DNA of 64,000 nt from the NCBI RefSeq assembly GCF_000737515.1, contig NZ_CP006587.1, positions 2,227,001 through 2,291,000 of the forward strand, read 5' to 3'. Shown here one piece after another: positions 7,362 to 15,211 of the stretch. A program made the translations under genes and the position numbers. Positions within the stretch are counted from its first letter, which is position 1. Every line of letters starts with the position of its first letter. The stretch is from Hymenobacter sp. APR13 (GTDB taxonomy: Bacteria; Bacteroidota; Bacteroidia; Cytophagales; Hymenobacteraceae). The notes beneath the pieces were generated by a model. The model was not told the origin of the DNA and searched no databases. It saw only the letters and a program-made list of their open reading frames with translations.

Positions 7362-8918
7362 CTACCGGTTGCGGCCGTACTGCTCGTGGCTGCTCACCCA
7401 GTCGGAGCTGCTGATGGCGGAGCCCAGGCTCAGCTCGCCGGCCAGCACCACGCCGGCCACTATTTCGGCGAACTTATTCACCGTGCCGCGGCCCACGCAG
7501 TTCAGCATGCGCAGGCACTCGTTTTGGGTGGCCAGGCCGGTGCCGCCGCCGTGCGTAGCCACAATCAGGCTTGGGATGGTGATGCTGATGTACAGGTCGC
7601 CTTCGGGCGTAACCTCAGAATAGAGCACGCCGGCTGAGGATTCTGATACGTTGGCCACGTCCTGTCCGGTGGCGATGAACAGGGCCGTGATGCCGTTGGC
7701 CGAGTGCGCGCCGTTGTTGTTGGCGCCGGAGATGAAGGCGCCCACGTTGCTGACCTGCCCGTGGTAGGCCAGCTGCTCGGGCGTCACGCGCATACGCTGC
7801 TGCAGCACGTCGCGCTTGATAACGGCCTCGGCCACCACGCGCTTGCCGCGGGTGCGCATCACGTTAATTTGGCTGGCTTTTTTGTCGGTGGCGAAGTTGG
7901 ATTCGAGGTAGAAGTGGCGGATGGGCGCGCCTTTGTAATGCTCCAGAATCCAGGAGCAGGCCGCGAAGGTGGCGCGGCCCACCATGTTCTGGCCGGCCGC
8001 GTCGCCGGTGCTGTAGTTGAAGCGCAGGAAGGCGAACTTGTTGCTCAGGTAGGTGTCGATGTACTGCAGCCTGGCCACGCGGGAGGTGCTTTCCGCTTCG
8101 GGCCGAATCAGGTCGATGTTGTCTTCCACCCACTTGCCAAAGTCGCGGGCGCCGCGGGCATCGTCGAACACGAACACCGGGGCCCGCTGCATGGCGTCGC
8201 CGATGACGGTGCACTTCACGCCGCCGCACAGGTTCAGAAGCTGAATGCCGCGGTTGTAGCTGGCCACCAAGGTACCTTCAGTGGTGGCCATCGGAATCAG
8301 AAACTCGCCGTCGGCGTGCTCGCCATTCACGCGCAGCGGGCCGGCCAGCCCCACCGGAATCTGGGCCACGCCCGTGAAATGCTCGCAGTTGCCCTGCAGG
8401 TCGTGGGCATCGAAGGAGTAGTGCTTGAGATGCTGGAACTGCTGCCCCGAAAACTCCTCGGCAAACTGCTGACGGGCCCGGATGGCGTCGTCGGAGTAGT
8501 CGTCCTGGTCGGAGCGCGGGATGCGGGTACGCTTGTCGGGCTGGGCGGCAATGGCGTCTTCCACCTCCACGTTCAGGTCGCCGAAGGGGTCGGCGGCAAA
8601 CTGCACCTGCACCGTATGCAGGCCTTCCTTGAGGTGTTCGGTGGCCAGGTGAAAGGTAGCAGCCTGGCCTACGGGCAGCGTGTAGCCGGCGCTGTCGGCG
8701 TTGAAGATGGTGGCGGGCCGCACGTCGCCCTCGCCCAAATCCAGCGCAATCTGCTCCACGCCAATCTTCACGCCATCCAGCTGCACATAGTCGATGCGGG
8801 TGATGCGCACCGTATCGAGGCGGTTCTTGATGCTGAAGGCCACACCTTCGGGCGTGTTGTGCAGGCTGCCGCGGGTGTAAAGCAGCTTGAGAAGCATAGG
8901 GCTGGGCGTGAAGACCAT
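7362..8918 (-). CDS. Class I hydroxymethylglutaryl-CoA reductase with extra N-terminal domain
   Basis: This enzyme reduces HMG-CoA to mevalonate with NADPH, the committed step to isoprenoids; in pigmented Bacteroidota it feeds carotenoid and quinone synthesis. The catalytic part starts near residue 140 of 518 and keeps the class I catalytic residues: E214 (ATTEGTLVAS), K346 (ATDKKAS), D420 (ATGQDVANV) and H511 (SSHEQYGRNR). Residues 1-125 form a separate beta-rich domain (LYTRGSLHNTPEGVAFSIK) that replaces the membrane anchor of eukaryotic enzymes and that I do not recognise. An alternative start at M8 is possible. It lies 75 bases downstream of the TonB-like cluster on the same strand. Confidence 0.93.
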   Translation of the reverse strand: MVFTPSPMLLKLLYTRGSLHNTPEGVAFSIKNRLDTVRITRIDYVQLDGVKIGVEQIALDLGEGDVRPATIFNADSAGYTLPVGQAATFHLATEHLKEGLHTVQVQFAADPFGDLNVEVEDAIAAQPDKRTRIPRSDQDDYSDDAIRARQQFAEEFSGQQFQHLKHYSFDAHDLQGNCEHFTGVAQIPVGLAGPLRVNGEHADGEFLIPMATTEGTLVASYNRGIQLLNLCGGVKCTVIGDAMQRAPVFVFDDARGARDFGKWVEDNIDLIRPEAESTSRVARLQYIDTYLSNKFAFLRFNYSTGDAAGQNMVGRATFAACSWILEHYKGAPIRHFYLESNFATDKKASQINVMRTRGKRVVAEAVIKRDVLQQRMRVTPEQLAYHGQVSNVGAFISGANNNGAHSANGITALFIATGQDVANVSESSAGVLYSEVTPEGDLYISITIPSLIVATHGGGTGLATQNECLRMLNCVGRGTVNKFAEIVAGVVLAGELSLGSAISSSDWVSSHEQYGRNR

Positions 8919-8993
8919 AGGGCGGGCGCGGTTGGAGTGAGGAATCGGGTCGGGGAAAATAGGAAGGTTTTTGGTAGAAGAAGAACGGCCGGT

Positions 8994-9455
8994 CTACTTT
9001 ATAGAAAAGGGTACACGCAGAGAATACGAGGCATCCCTTGGGGTTCCATTATAAGTTGCTGGCTTAAAACGCCCATCGAGCAAGCCAACGACCCGGAGCA
9101 CTTCTTCGTCCCAGGCAGGGTGTAAGCTGTGGTAGACAGTTGCCTGGCTTATATGCCCACTGGCAGTGATGAGAAAGTTTACGCCCGTCCAGCCTTCTAC
9201 GTTCAGGCGAAGAAACAGCGGTGGAAAGTGTAGCTGTTGCTGCACAAAGCGCGTCAGGGCTTGCGTCCCGCCCGGAAACTCCGGCAAGGTGGTCGTCATT
9301 TGAAAGCACTGGTTTGCCGCGCGGGCCGTAAACTGTTCGGGTGGCCGGCTGCGTGTCAGTCCTGTGGTATCAATATCCGTGTAGGGCGTTATTTGGGCGG
9401 TGGCGGCGTGGTGCTGGAGAAGCAGAGCCAGTGGCAGAAGTAGCAGGAGTTTCAT
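8994..9455 (-). CDS. Exported TonB C-terminal-domain protein, copy 4
   Basis: The 153-residue protein has a signal peptide (MKLLLLLPLALLLQHHAATAQ) and one TonB C-terminal domain. Landmarks are LPEFPGGTQALTRFVQQQL, GWTGVNFLITASGHIS and a final YSLRVPFSIK strand. It lacks the Pro-rich spanning region and the retained N-terminal helix of a working TonB, so it is probably a free periplasmic domain that binds outer-membrane receptor TonB boxes or cell wall. It is the last of four tandem paralogues, six bases after the previous one. Confidence 0.8.
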   Translation of the reverse strand: MKLLLLLPLALLLQHHAATAQITPYTDIDTTGLTRSRPPEQFTARAANQCFQMTTTLPEFPGGTQALTRFVQQQLHFPPLFLRLNVEGWTGVNFLITASGHISQATVYHSLHPAWDEEVLRVVGLLDGRFKPATYNGTPRDASYSLRVPFSIK

Positions 9456-9461
9456 GACTGG

Positions 9462-10013
9462 CTATTTGATACGAAAGGTAACCGGGACGGTATAATACAC
9501 TTCCACCGCGCGGCCATCCTGGGTGCCGGCCGTAAACCGTCCATTCAGCAGCCGGGCTACGCGCAACGCTTCGGCATCAAATAGTGGGTGAAGGCCCTTC
9601 AGCACCTTGAACTCCCGCAAGCGCCCTTCTTTGCCGACGATAAAGTTTACAAACACGCGTCCCTCGACACAAATCCGTCCGCTGTTTTCGGGCCAGCGCA
9701 GGTTTCTGCCCAAAAACGCCATCATGGCCTCGTGCCCACCCACAAAAGCCGGCATCTGCCTGACGTAGTTGTAGATGATGGGCGTGGTTCGGCTTGTGGT
9801 GTCTTTCAGACAATACACCTGCTGCCCATGGTCACTTACCACGGTGACTGTAGACAGGTTTGGGTTTTCGATATGCGGCTTGCCGGGTAACGGTTTTTTT
9901 TGGGCCTGCTTTTGTCGGGGCTGAGCAGCGGCCGGCGTATTTGCCTGCTTCACCTGTGCCCACGCCTCGCCACTCAGCAGGCACAGCAGCGTCAGGAGTA
10001 GGAGCAGTTTCAT
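9462..10013 (-). CDS. Exported TonB C-terminal-domain protein, copy 3
   Basis: The 183-residue protein has a cleavable signal peptide (MKLLLLLTLLCLLSGEAWAQ), a basic, Gln/Pro-rich linker (about 21-60), and a TonB C-terminal domain (MPAFVGGHEAMMAFLGRNLRWP; EGRVFVNFIVGKEGRL; VYYTVPVTFRIK). It is two bases from its upstream neighbour, so the set is one operon. The near-identical MKLLLLL starts suggest tandem duplication. There is no membrane anchor once the signal is removed. Confidence 0.8.
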   Translation of the reverse strand: MKLLLLLTLLCLLSGEAWAQVKQANTPAAAQPRQKQAQKKPLPGKPHIENPNLSTVTVVSDHGQQVYCLKDTTSRTTPIIYNYVRQMPAFVGGHEAMMAFLGRNLRWPENSGRICVEGRVFVNFIVGKEGRLREFKVLKGLHPLFDAEALRVARLLNGRFTAGTQDGRAVEVYYTVPVTFRIK

Positions 10014-10015
10014 GG

Positions 10016-10420
10016 CTATTTCCGGCTGAAGTGGATGGGTGCCGTCAGCTTCACGGCAATGGGCCGGCCCTGCGCATCCAGGGCCGGCCTGAACGCTCCC
10101 AGCCGCCGCACGGCCTGTACGGCGGCCGAATCGGCATCGGGCCGGAAGGACTGCGCCACCACGGCATTGCGCACCTGCCCTTGCTCGCTGACGGTGAATT
10201 GCACGAATACCCGGCCACCCTGCTGCAGTTGCTGCGGGAAGCGCACGTTCTGGCCGATTGCCCGCAGCATCCCCTCAAATCCCCCGTCGAGATATTCCGG
10301 ATACCTGCACGCAAAGCAGTGCCACAGCGGGTCGTCCGGCGGGCCGAACGGGCGGAGGCTTTGCGCCTGCGTGCGCGAAGCCAGAAGCGCCGACAGCAGC
10401 AGAAGTAGCAGCAGTTTCAT
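10016..10420 (-). CDS. Exported TonB C-terminal-domain protein, copy 2
   Basis: The 134-residue protein has a signal peptide (MKLLLLLLLSALLASRTQAQ) followed almost directly by the TonB C-terminal domain (YLDGGFEGMLRAIGQNVRFP; GGRVFVQFTVSEQGQV; VKLTAPIHFSRK). The ATG at 10420 was chosen because it sits two bases after the stop of the upstream paralogue and starts a signal peptide like those of copies 3 and 4; the frame remains open for 180 codons upstream without homology. The mature protein has a Cys pair (HCFAC) that could form a disulfide. Confidence 0.78.
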   Translation of the reverse strand: MKLLLLLLLSALLASRTQAQSLRPFGPPDDPLWHCFACRYPEYLDGGFEGMLRAIGQNVRFPQQLQQGGRVFVQFTVSEQGQVRNAVVAQSFRPDADSAAVQAVRRLGAFRPALDAQGRPIAVKLTAPIHFSRK

Positions 10421-10422
10421 GG

Positions 10423-11145
10423 CTACTTCCGGCTGAAGGTGATGGGCAGCGTGTAGCTCACTTCTATCGGGCGCTGCCGGGACGGCTGTATCCAGCGGGG
10501 CATTTGACGCACCACCCGCAATGCTTCGGCGTCCAAAGCGGGCTCGATACCTTTCTGCACTTTGGCCTGCGTGATGTGCCCTGTTTTCGTGATGGTGAAA
10601 TTGACGAACATTCTGCCTTCTGCTTTCGCGGAAGCAGGGTAGCGCAGGGTTTTTTTCATGTAAGCCATCAGAGAATCCTGTCCGCCTGGGAAAACCGGCA
10701 TGGGTTCGGTTGTTATGAATCCAGTCATAGGATACTCCCGCGTCCGAGAGATTGATACAGGCTCTAACCCTAATGCTTCTGCTGTAGCATCGGCAATGGA
10801 CTGAAACTCTGTTGTAGGAGGTTTTGCACGAGTAAGAAATTGGCCTATAGCCTGCTGGCTCGTCAAACCTAAGCCACACACCAGCACCAGCGCCACCAGA
10901 AACCGCCGCAGCCTGGGGCGCAAGCGGGGTGGCGGGGCCAGCTGCTCTGCCCGGAACCGGCCGCACAGGCGGCCGTCGGGGGAGGCGGCGCGGGCGGCTT
11001 CGAGGTCGGCTTGAGTTTTGTCGGTGAAGTCGAATACCGTGCGCTGGCAGCTGGCGCAGTGGCGGCCCTGAGCGGTGGGCGTCATCTGCTGCCAGTTTTC
11101 GGAGCAGGGCTGCAGGTGCACATTGAGGATGGGCAGCGGTAGCAT
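10423..11145 (-). CDS. TonB-family protein with N-terminal Cys-rich domain and membrane helix, copy 1
   Basis: The 240-residue protein has three parts. Residues 1-70 form a cytoplasmic Cys-containing module (PCSENWQQMTP, HCASCQRTVFDFTDK, LCGRFRAEQL) that I recognise from the N-termini of other Bacteroidota membrane proteins but that has no function I can name. A hydrophobic segment follows at about 80-100. The C-terminal TonB domain begins near PVFPGGQDSLMAYMKKTLRYP. It is first in the four-gene tandem array and the only member with a lasting anchor, so it may be the actual transducer, with the others soluble copies. Confidence 0.8.
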   Translation of the reverse strand: MLPLPILNVHLQPCSENWQQMTPTAQGRHCASCQRTVFDFTDKTQADLEAARAASPDGRLCGRFRAEQLAPPPRLRPRLRRFLVALVLVCGLGLTSQQAIGQFLTRAKPPTTEFQSIADATAEALGLEPVSISRTREYPMTGFITTEPMPVFPGGQDSLMAYMKKTLRYPASAKAEGRMFVNFTITKTGHITQAKVQKGIEPALDAEALRVVRQMPRWIQPSRQRPIEVSYTLPITFSRK

Positions 11146-11264
11146 AGGCAGGAGGGAATAGATAGCTCCTGAAAAATACGCTTTCCGCGCCGCATTATTG
11201 CGGGCGCCGGTCCGGCGGCTTTTTTCAGCCGCCGGACTGGCGCCGGCATACCGAGCAGCGGCGC

Positions 11265-12084
11265 TTACTTGTCGTCCCAGAACTCCCGGCCGCGGCTGTC
11301 GAGGTAGCCGGGCTGGCCAGTGGCGGTGGTTACGCGGGCCACGTCCTGCGCGAAGGGCGCGGCGGTGGCGTATTTGATGGGCGTCAGGAGCTTGCCGTCG
11401 GGGCCGAGGTAGCCGAAGCGGCCGGCCTGCTCCACCACCGGCAGCACGAAGCCGTTGGCCGCCGTGGCCCGGATGGCGTCATACTCCAGCGGTAGCGTGA
11501 GGCGGCCTTTGGCGTTGAGCACGCCCCATTTGGCGCCTTGGCGTACCAGCAGCAGCCCGTCGTGGTGCAGGTCCCGGATTTCGTCGTACTCGGGCGGCAC
11601 CACGGTGCTGGAGCCGCTCGTGAAGCGGAAGCCCACCTTGCCCTGGCGGCGCACCAGGTCGCCCTGCTCCAGGTAGTCGGTTTCGGGGGTCGGGGGCGGC
11701 GGGCCCGGTCAGGCGCTGGCCGTCGGGGCCGATGGCGAAGGTGTCGGCGGCCAGCACCACGGTGGCGCGGCCGTCGGGCCCGAAGGTGCCGGCGGCGGCG
11801 TACTGCACCGGCGTCACGGGGTTGCCGCTGCCATCAATATAGCCGTAGAGCGCGCCCCGGCGCACCCAGGCCACTTCGTTCACCATGGGGCCGGCGTCGT
11901 CGTAGAGGGCGGGCAGCACCAGGCGGCGCGAGAGGTCGGCGTAGCCGAAGCGGCTGCCTTGCCGAAACGGTACCAGCCTGGGCGGCGGCAATGTCTGGGC
12001 GGCGGCTTCGGCTGTCAGCAGCAGTCCCACCACCGCCCACAGCGGCCGGCGCAACGAAAACGGGAGTAACTGATAGCCAGGCAT
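11265..12084 (-). pseudogene. WG-repeat protein gene with a +1 frameshift
   Basis: The 5' part (from the ATG at 12084) encodes a signal peptide (MPGYQLLPFSLRRPLWAVVG) and WG-type beta repeats (GSRFGYADLSRRLVLPALYD; GALYGYIDGSGNPVTPVQY). The 3' part continues the same repeats in another frame (KVGFRF, AKWGVLNAKGRLTLPLEYD, RFGYLGPDGKLLTPIKY, ending EFWDDK). The switch falls at adjacent runs of five Gs (plus strand 11685-11689 and 11692-11696); removing one base joins the frames as DPETDYLEQGDLVRRQG. WG repeats are often found in exported or surface proteins of unknown role. This is either a pseudogene, a phase-variable tract or a sequencing error. Confidence 0.75.
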
Positions 12085-12230
12085 ACCGGCGAAGGTACGA
12101 GGGGCGCCGAAAACCTGCGCGCGCCCCGGCGGTTGCTATTCACTTGTTCTTCACGCCGCCCGGCGCAGATTAGCGGCTACTCAGGTGGTCGTTTTTCCTT
12201 GCGTATCAGAGGTGCGCCATCTTCCCCTCG

Positions 12231-12238
12231 TATCTTTG
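12231..12238 (+). promoter_or_regulatory. -7 promoter box for the PhyH dioxygenase gene
   Basis: TATCTTTG matches TAnnTTTG exactly and lies 36 bases before the ATG at 12275. No TTG occurs at the usual distance upstream. Confidence 0.5.
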
Positions 12239-12274
12239 CCCCCGCAGGCCCGCTTTCAGGCGGCCTGGGTTCTT

Positions 12275-13090
12275 ATGACGTCCTTGAAATCTTATCCGCG
12301 GTTTACTTTAGGGGCCACGCTCACGGCTGAGCAGCAAGCCTTTTTCCGACAGCACGGCTTCCTTCATTTTCGTGCCTTTGCCAGCCCCGAGCAGGTGCAG
12401 GAATTGCTGCGCGCCACCGAGGCGGTGCAGCAGCAGTGGCTGGCCGAAGGGGTGCAGAAGGTAAACGGCGTGCCCATCAAATACGGCAAAGACGTGGATG
12501 GCGCGCCCATTGTGCAGCGCTTCGCTTTTGCCTCGCACTACAGCCCCGTGCTGGCCGACTTTCTGGAGGATGCCCGGTTCCGGGCCCTGTTTCCACTGCT
12601 GGAAGCGCCCGGCGGCCGCGTCGGCATCAACGAGAAGGACGGTCTCGTCATCAACCACTACGTGAACGTGCCGGGCTCGGAGTTCTCGCAGATGGGCTGG
12701 CACACCGACTCGTTGCGCGACGTATTCTACGGCAAGCGCATCGGCCCCATGCTCAACGTAGGCTTCCACCTCGACGGCACCCCTGCCACCAACGGCGGCC
12801 TGCGCCTGATTCCGGGCACCCACCAGCAGCCGCTGCGCGAAATGCTGTTCCGCAAAAAATACTACAAAGACGTGGGCCCCGACCCGCACGAAATAGCTGT
12901 GGAAACCGAGCCCGGCGACCTGACCGTGCACGACGGCCGCATGTGGCACCGCGTGGCGCAGTCGCCGCTGGTAGGGGAGGTGTCGCGCCGCCGCGTGATG
13001 TACGTGCCCATCGTGGCCGGCAAGTACCAGCCCAAGCACGAAAACAGCCCCACGCCGTTCTACCTGCGTTTTCTGCACTTGGTGAAGTAG
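12275..13090 (+). CDS. Phytanoyl-CoA dioxygenase (PhyH) family protein
   Basis: The 271-residue protein is a non-haem Fe(II)/2-oxoglutarate oxygenase of the PhyH family. The facial triad is visible as HTD in GWHTDSLRD and the distal His in DGRMWHRVAQSP, with a 2-oxoglutarate-binding Arg likely in the following RRRVMY. The segment GGLRLIPGTHQQPLRE is typical of the family. The substrate is unknown; family members hydroxylate lipids, small metabolites or halogenate. The start at 12275 (MTSLKSYPRFTLG) was preferred over upstream in-frame codons because a -7 box lies between them. Confidence 0.85.
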   Translation: MTSLKSYPRFTLGATLTAEQQAFFRQHGFLHFRAFASPEQVQELLRATEAVQQQWLAEGVQKVNGVPIKYGKDVDGAPIVQRFAFASHYSPVLADFLEDARFRALFPLLEAPGGRVGINEKDGLVINHYVNVPGSEFSQMGWHTDSLRDVFYGKRIGPMLNVGFHLDGTPATNGGLRLIPGTHQQPLREMLFRKKYYKDVGPDPHEIAVETEPGDLTVHDGRMWHRVAQSPLVGEVSRRRVMYVPIVAGKYQPKHENSPTPFYLRFLHLVK

Positions 13091-13105
13091 AGTCGGATTG
13101 CTGAA

Positions 13106-13252
13106 AGTGGTCCTACGAATTCCGCGCAGCGGTTCGTAAGACCACTACCCTCCCGCACGTCACCGCTCAGACGAGCTGCCGCCCAGCGGTTCATAAGATC
13201 CTTACCATCTTAGTGGTCCTACGAACCGCTGCGCGGAATTCGTAGGACCACT
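13106..13252. repeat. Nested palindromic element, family E
   Basis: A 41-base unit at 13106-13146 (AGTGGTCCTACGAATTCCGC...) is repeated inverted at 13212-13252 with one mismatch. Each unit is also an imperfect hairpin of its own, since AGTGGTC at one end pairs with GACCACT at the other. A degenerate third piece (CAGCGGTTCATAAGATCC) lies between. The whole fills the gap between two + strand genes. Confidence 0.8.
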
Positions 13253-13268
13253 TCCATTCCACTACCAT

Positions 13269-14054
13269 ATGCCTACTGCTCTCATTACCGGCGCCTCCCG
13301 CGGCATCGGCCGCGCTTTTGCCGCCGAGCTGGCCCGCCGCGGCTACAACCTGTTGCTGGTGGCCCGCTCCTCGGCGCAGCTGGAAGAAGTGGCCGCCGAG
13401 CTGCGGCAGCAGTTCAAGGTGCAGGCCGCCGTGCTAACCCAGGACCTGGCCGCGCCGCACGCCGTGGAAACTGTGGCAGCGTGGGCCGGCAGCCAGACGC
13501 AGGAGCTGGCCGTGCTGGTCAACAATGCCGGCTACGGATTGTGGGGGCGCTTTGAGGACCTGGCCCTGGAAGAGCAGCAGAATATGCTGCAGCTGAACAT
13601 GCACGTGCCGGTGGCCCTCACGCACCGCCTGCTGCCGGCGCTGCGCCGGCAGCCCCGGGCCTATATCCTGAACGTAGCCAGCACCGCCGCCTACCAGGCC
13701 GTGCCTACGCTCACGCTCTACGCGGCCAGCAAGGCGTTTCTGCTGAGCTTCTCCCGCGGCCTGCGCTACGAGCTGCGCGAAACCGGCGTGTCGGTCACCT
13801 GCCTGAGCCCCGGCGCCACCACCACCGACTTCGCCGACCGCGCCGGCATGAGCGCCGGCCTGCAGGAAACCGCCAACAAGGTATCCATGACGCCCGCGCA
13901 GGTGGCCCAGGCTGGCATCGAGGCCATGCTCTCCGGCGAGGCCGAGCTGATTCCGGGCGCGCTGAACAAGATTTCCTCGAAGCTCACTGGCTTGGTGCCC
14001 AAGTCGCTGACCGAGAAGATTGCGGCCGGCATCTACGAAAAGCACCTGAAGTAA
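13269..14054 (+). CDS. SDR-family NAD(P)-dependent oxidoreductase
   Basis: The 261-residue protein is a classical short-chain dehydrogenase. It has the cofactor motif TGASRGIG (7-14), NNAGYG (85-90), and the catalytic residues S138, Y151 and K155 (LYAASK). The Arg pattern after the second strand (VARS) suggests NADP preference. The 30 residues at the C-terminus (GALNKISSKLTGLVPKSLTEKIAAG) are typical of the DltE-like subgroup. The substrate cannot be inferred. It sits alone between two palindromic regions. Confidence 0.88.
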   Translation: MPTALITGASRGIGRAFAAELARRGYNLLLVARSSAQLEEVAAELRQQFKVQAAVLTQDLAAPHAVETVAAWAGSQTQELAVLVNNAGYGLWGRFEDLALEEQQNMLQLNMHVPVALTHRLLPALRRQPRAYILNVASTAAYQAVPTLTLYAASKAFLLSFSRGLRYELRETGVSVTCLSPGATTTDFADRAGMSAGLQETANKVSMTPAQVAQAGIEAMLSGEAELIPGALNKISSKLTGLVPKSLTEKIAAGIYEKHLK

Positions 14055-14408
14055 GACACCTTACCCCAACCCCTCTCCAAAATAGAGCGGCTCCAGCTCT
14101 AAGGCCAGCTTGCTAACCCCAGGTTTTGGAGCAACTGCGTAGCCCCGGAGGGGCGGCATATTGGTAGCATCATGGTCAATAAATAGAACAAAGCCCCAGC
14201 GGGGCGACACCTGAACCAGGCGGGCAAGGTGTCGCCCCGCTGGGGCTTACGGCATTTTTTCGGCGATACTTCTACCCACATACTGCCCCTCCGGGGCTAT
14301 GCAGCTGCTCCGCAACCTAGGTTTGCCAGACGGGCTTTGTTTTCAGAACTGATTTCCCTTTCTGTTTGATAGAGAGTCGGAGGGCGCGGAACCGGCACAG
14401 GCTGAAGC
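14055..14408. repeat. Intergenic composite palindrome, family D
   Basis: No gene is seen in these 354 bases. An inner stem pairs AAGCCCCAGCGGGGCGACACC (14191-14211) exactly with 14228-14248. An outer, imperfect pair (about 14118-14158 with 14281-14323; core TAGCCCCGGAGGGGC) encloses it, so the whole can fold into one long cruciform-like structure of about 200 bases. It lies between convergent genes and may also act as a terminator. Confidence 0.75.
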
Positions 14409-15059
14409 CTATGCTACAATCCGCCCAGCCACCCGGTAGCAGCCCCAGGCAAACAGCGGCGCGGCCAGCACGTCGTAGGTGTAGTGCGCGTGCTGCACCA
14501 GCACCAGCGCCCCTACCACGGCCGCCGCCGCCAGCAACACAGTGCGCAGCCGGCCCCGGCCCACGGCCAGCGCCAGCAGCACTACGGTGGCGGTGTGGCC
14601 CGAGAAAAACAGGTCTTTGGTGATGGGCGCCGGCGCGGCGTATACCAGCTGGTCCACGAGCGGGTCCTGGAGCAGCACTAGGCTCACGGGTGGCTCCAGC
14701 GGCAGCAGCCACAGCAGCAGGCAGCGGCACACATGAAGCAGCAGATACGCCCACAGCGCCCGTAGCAGCAGACGGGGCCGCGGCAGCAGCACCCACAAGC
14801 CCGTCACCACGCTCAGGTAGATTGTCCCGAACACCAGTCCCGACACGTCGTGGGCGGGCAGGGCGGCCAGCAGCGGGTCGGGCAGCACCACGCCGGGGCG
14901 GGCCTGGATGTAGGCGAAGAAGCGCGGCAACGCGGCCAGCAGTGCCAGCAGCAGCGCCAGTACCAGCAGCAGCCGCGCCCGGAAGCCCGGCGTGCGCCAG
15001 GCAGCGGGCCAGCGTAGAGGGAGGGAGGCAGCAGCAGAATCGGCGGTAGGAGCAGGCAT
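14409..15059 (-). CDS. PAP2 / sphingomyelin synthase-like membrane phosphatase or phosphotransferase
   Basis: The 216-residue protein has about five or six hydrophobic helices. It shares the C-terminal PAP2-like signature of sphingomyelin synthases: FFSGHTATVVLLALA carries the first catalytic His, and HAHYTYDVLAAP carries the second His and Asp. This subgroup moves phospho-head groups between lipids, or dephosphorylates lipids at the membrane. Since many Bacteroidota make sphingolipids, a lipid head-group role is plausible but unproven. The ATG at 15059 gives a sensible short cytoplasmic N-terminus; the upstream in-frame extension is Cys-rich and unlikely. Confidence 0.75.
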   Translation of the reverse strand: MPAPTADSAAASLPLRWPAAWRTPGFRARLLLVLALLLALLAALPRFFAYIQARPGVVLPDPLLAALPAHDVSGLVFGTIYLSVVTGLWVLLPRPRLLLRALWAYLLLHVCRCLLLWLLPLEPPVSLVLLQDPLVDQLVYAAPAPITKDLFFSGHTATVVLLALAVGRGRLRTVLLAAAAVVGALVLVQHAHYTYDVLAAPLFAWGCYRVAGRIVA

Positions 15060-15211
15060 GCGGCAAAAGTACAGCCTCGCCGGCGTGCACTGCCAAGCCT
15101 GCTGTACGCTCGGGAGTTTATTGGGGCAGGTACGCCCACAAACCAAGCGCTATGCCGGGGCACTCCGGCGCGCGTGTTGTACCTTTTGCGGCCCATTTCA
15201 GCCTGTAGCTT

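Noticed and set aside
7704..9125. A 473-codon + strand open frame opposite HMG-CoA reductase
   Set aside because: The minus strand encodes an enzyme with every catalytic residue; the + strand frame has no recognisable domain and is a GC-skew shadow. The same holds for long antisense frames opposite the M20 enzyme, the GH3 enzyme, the clan A glycosidase and the S41 protease.
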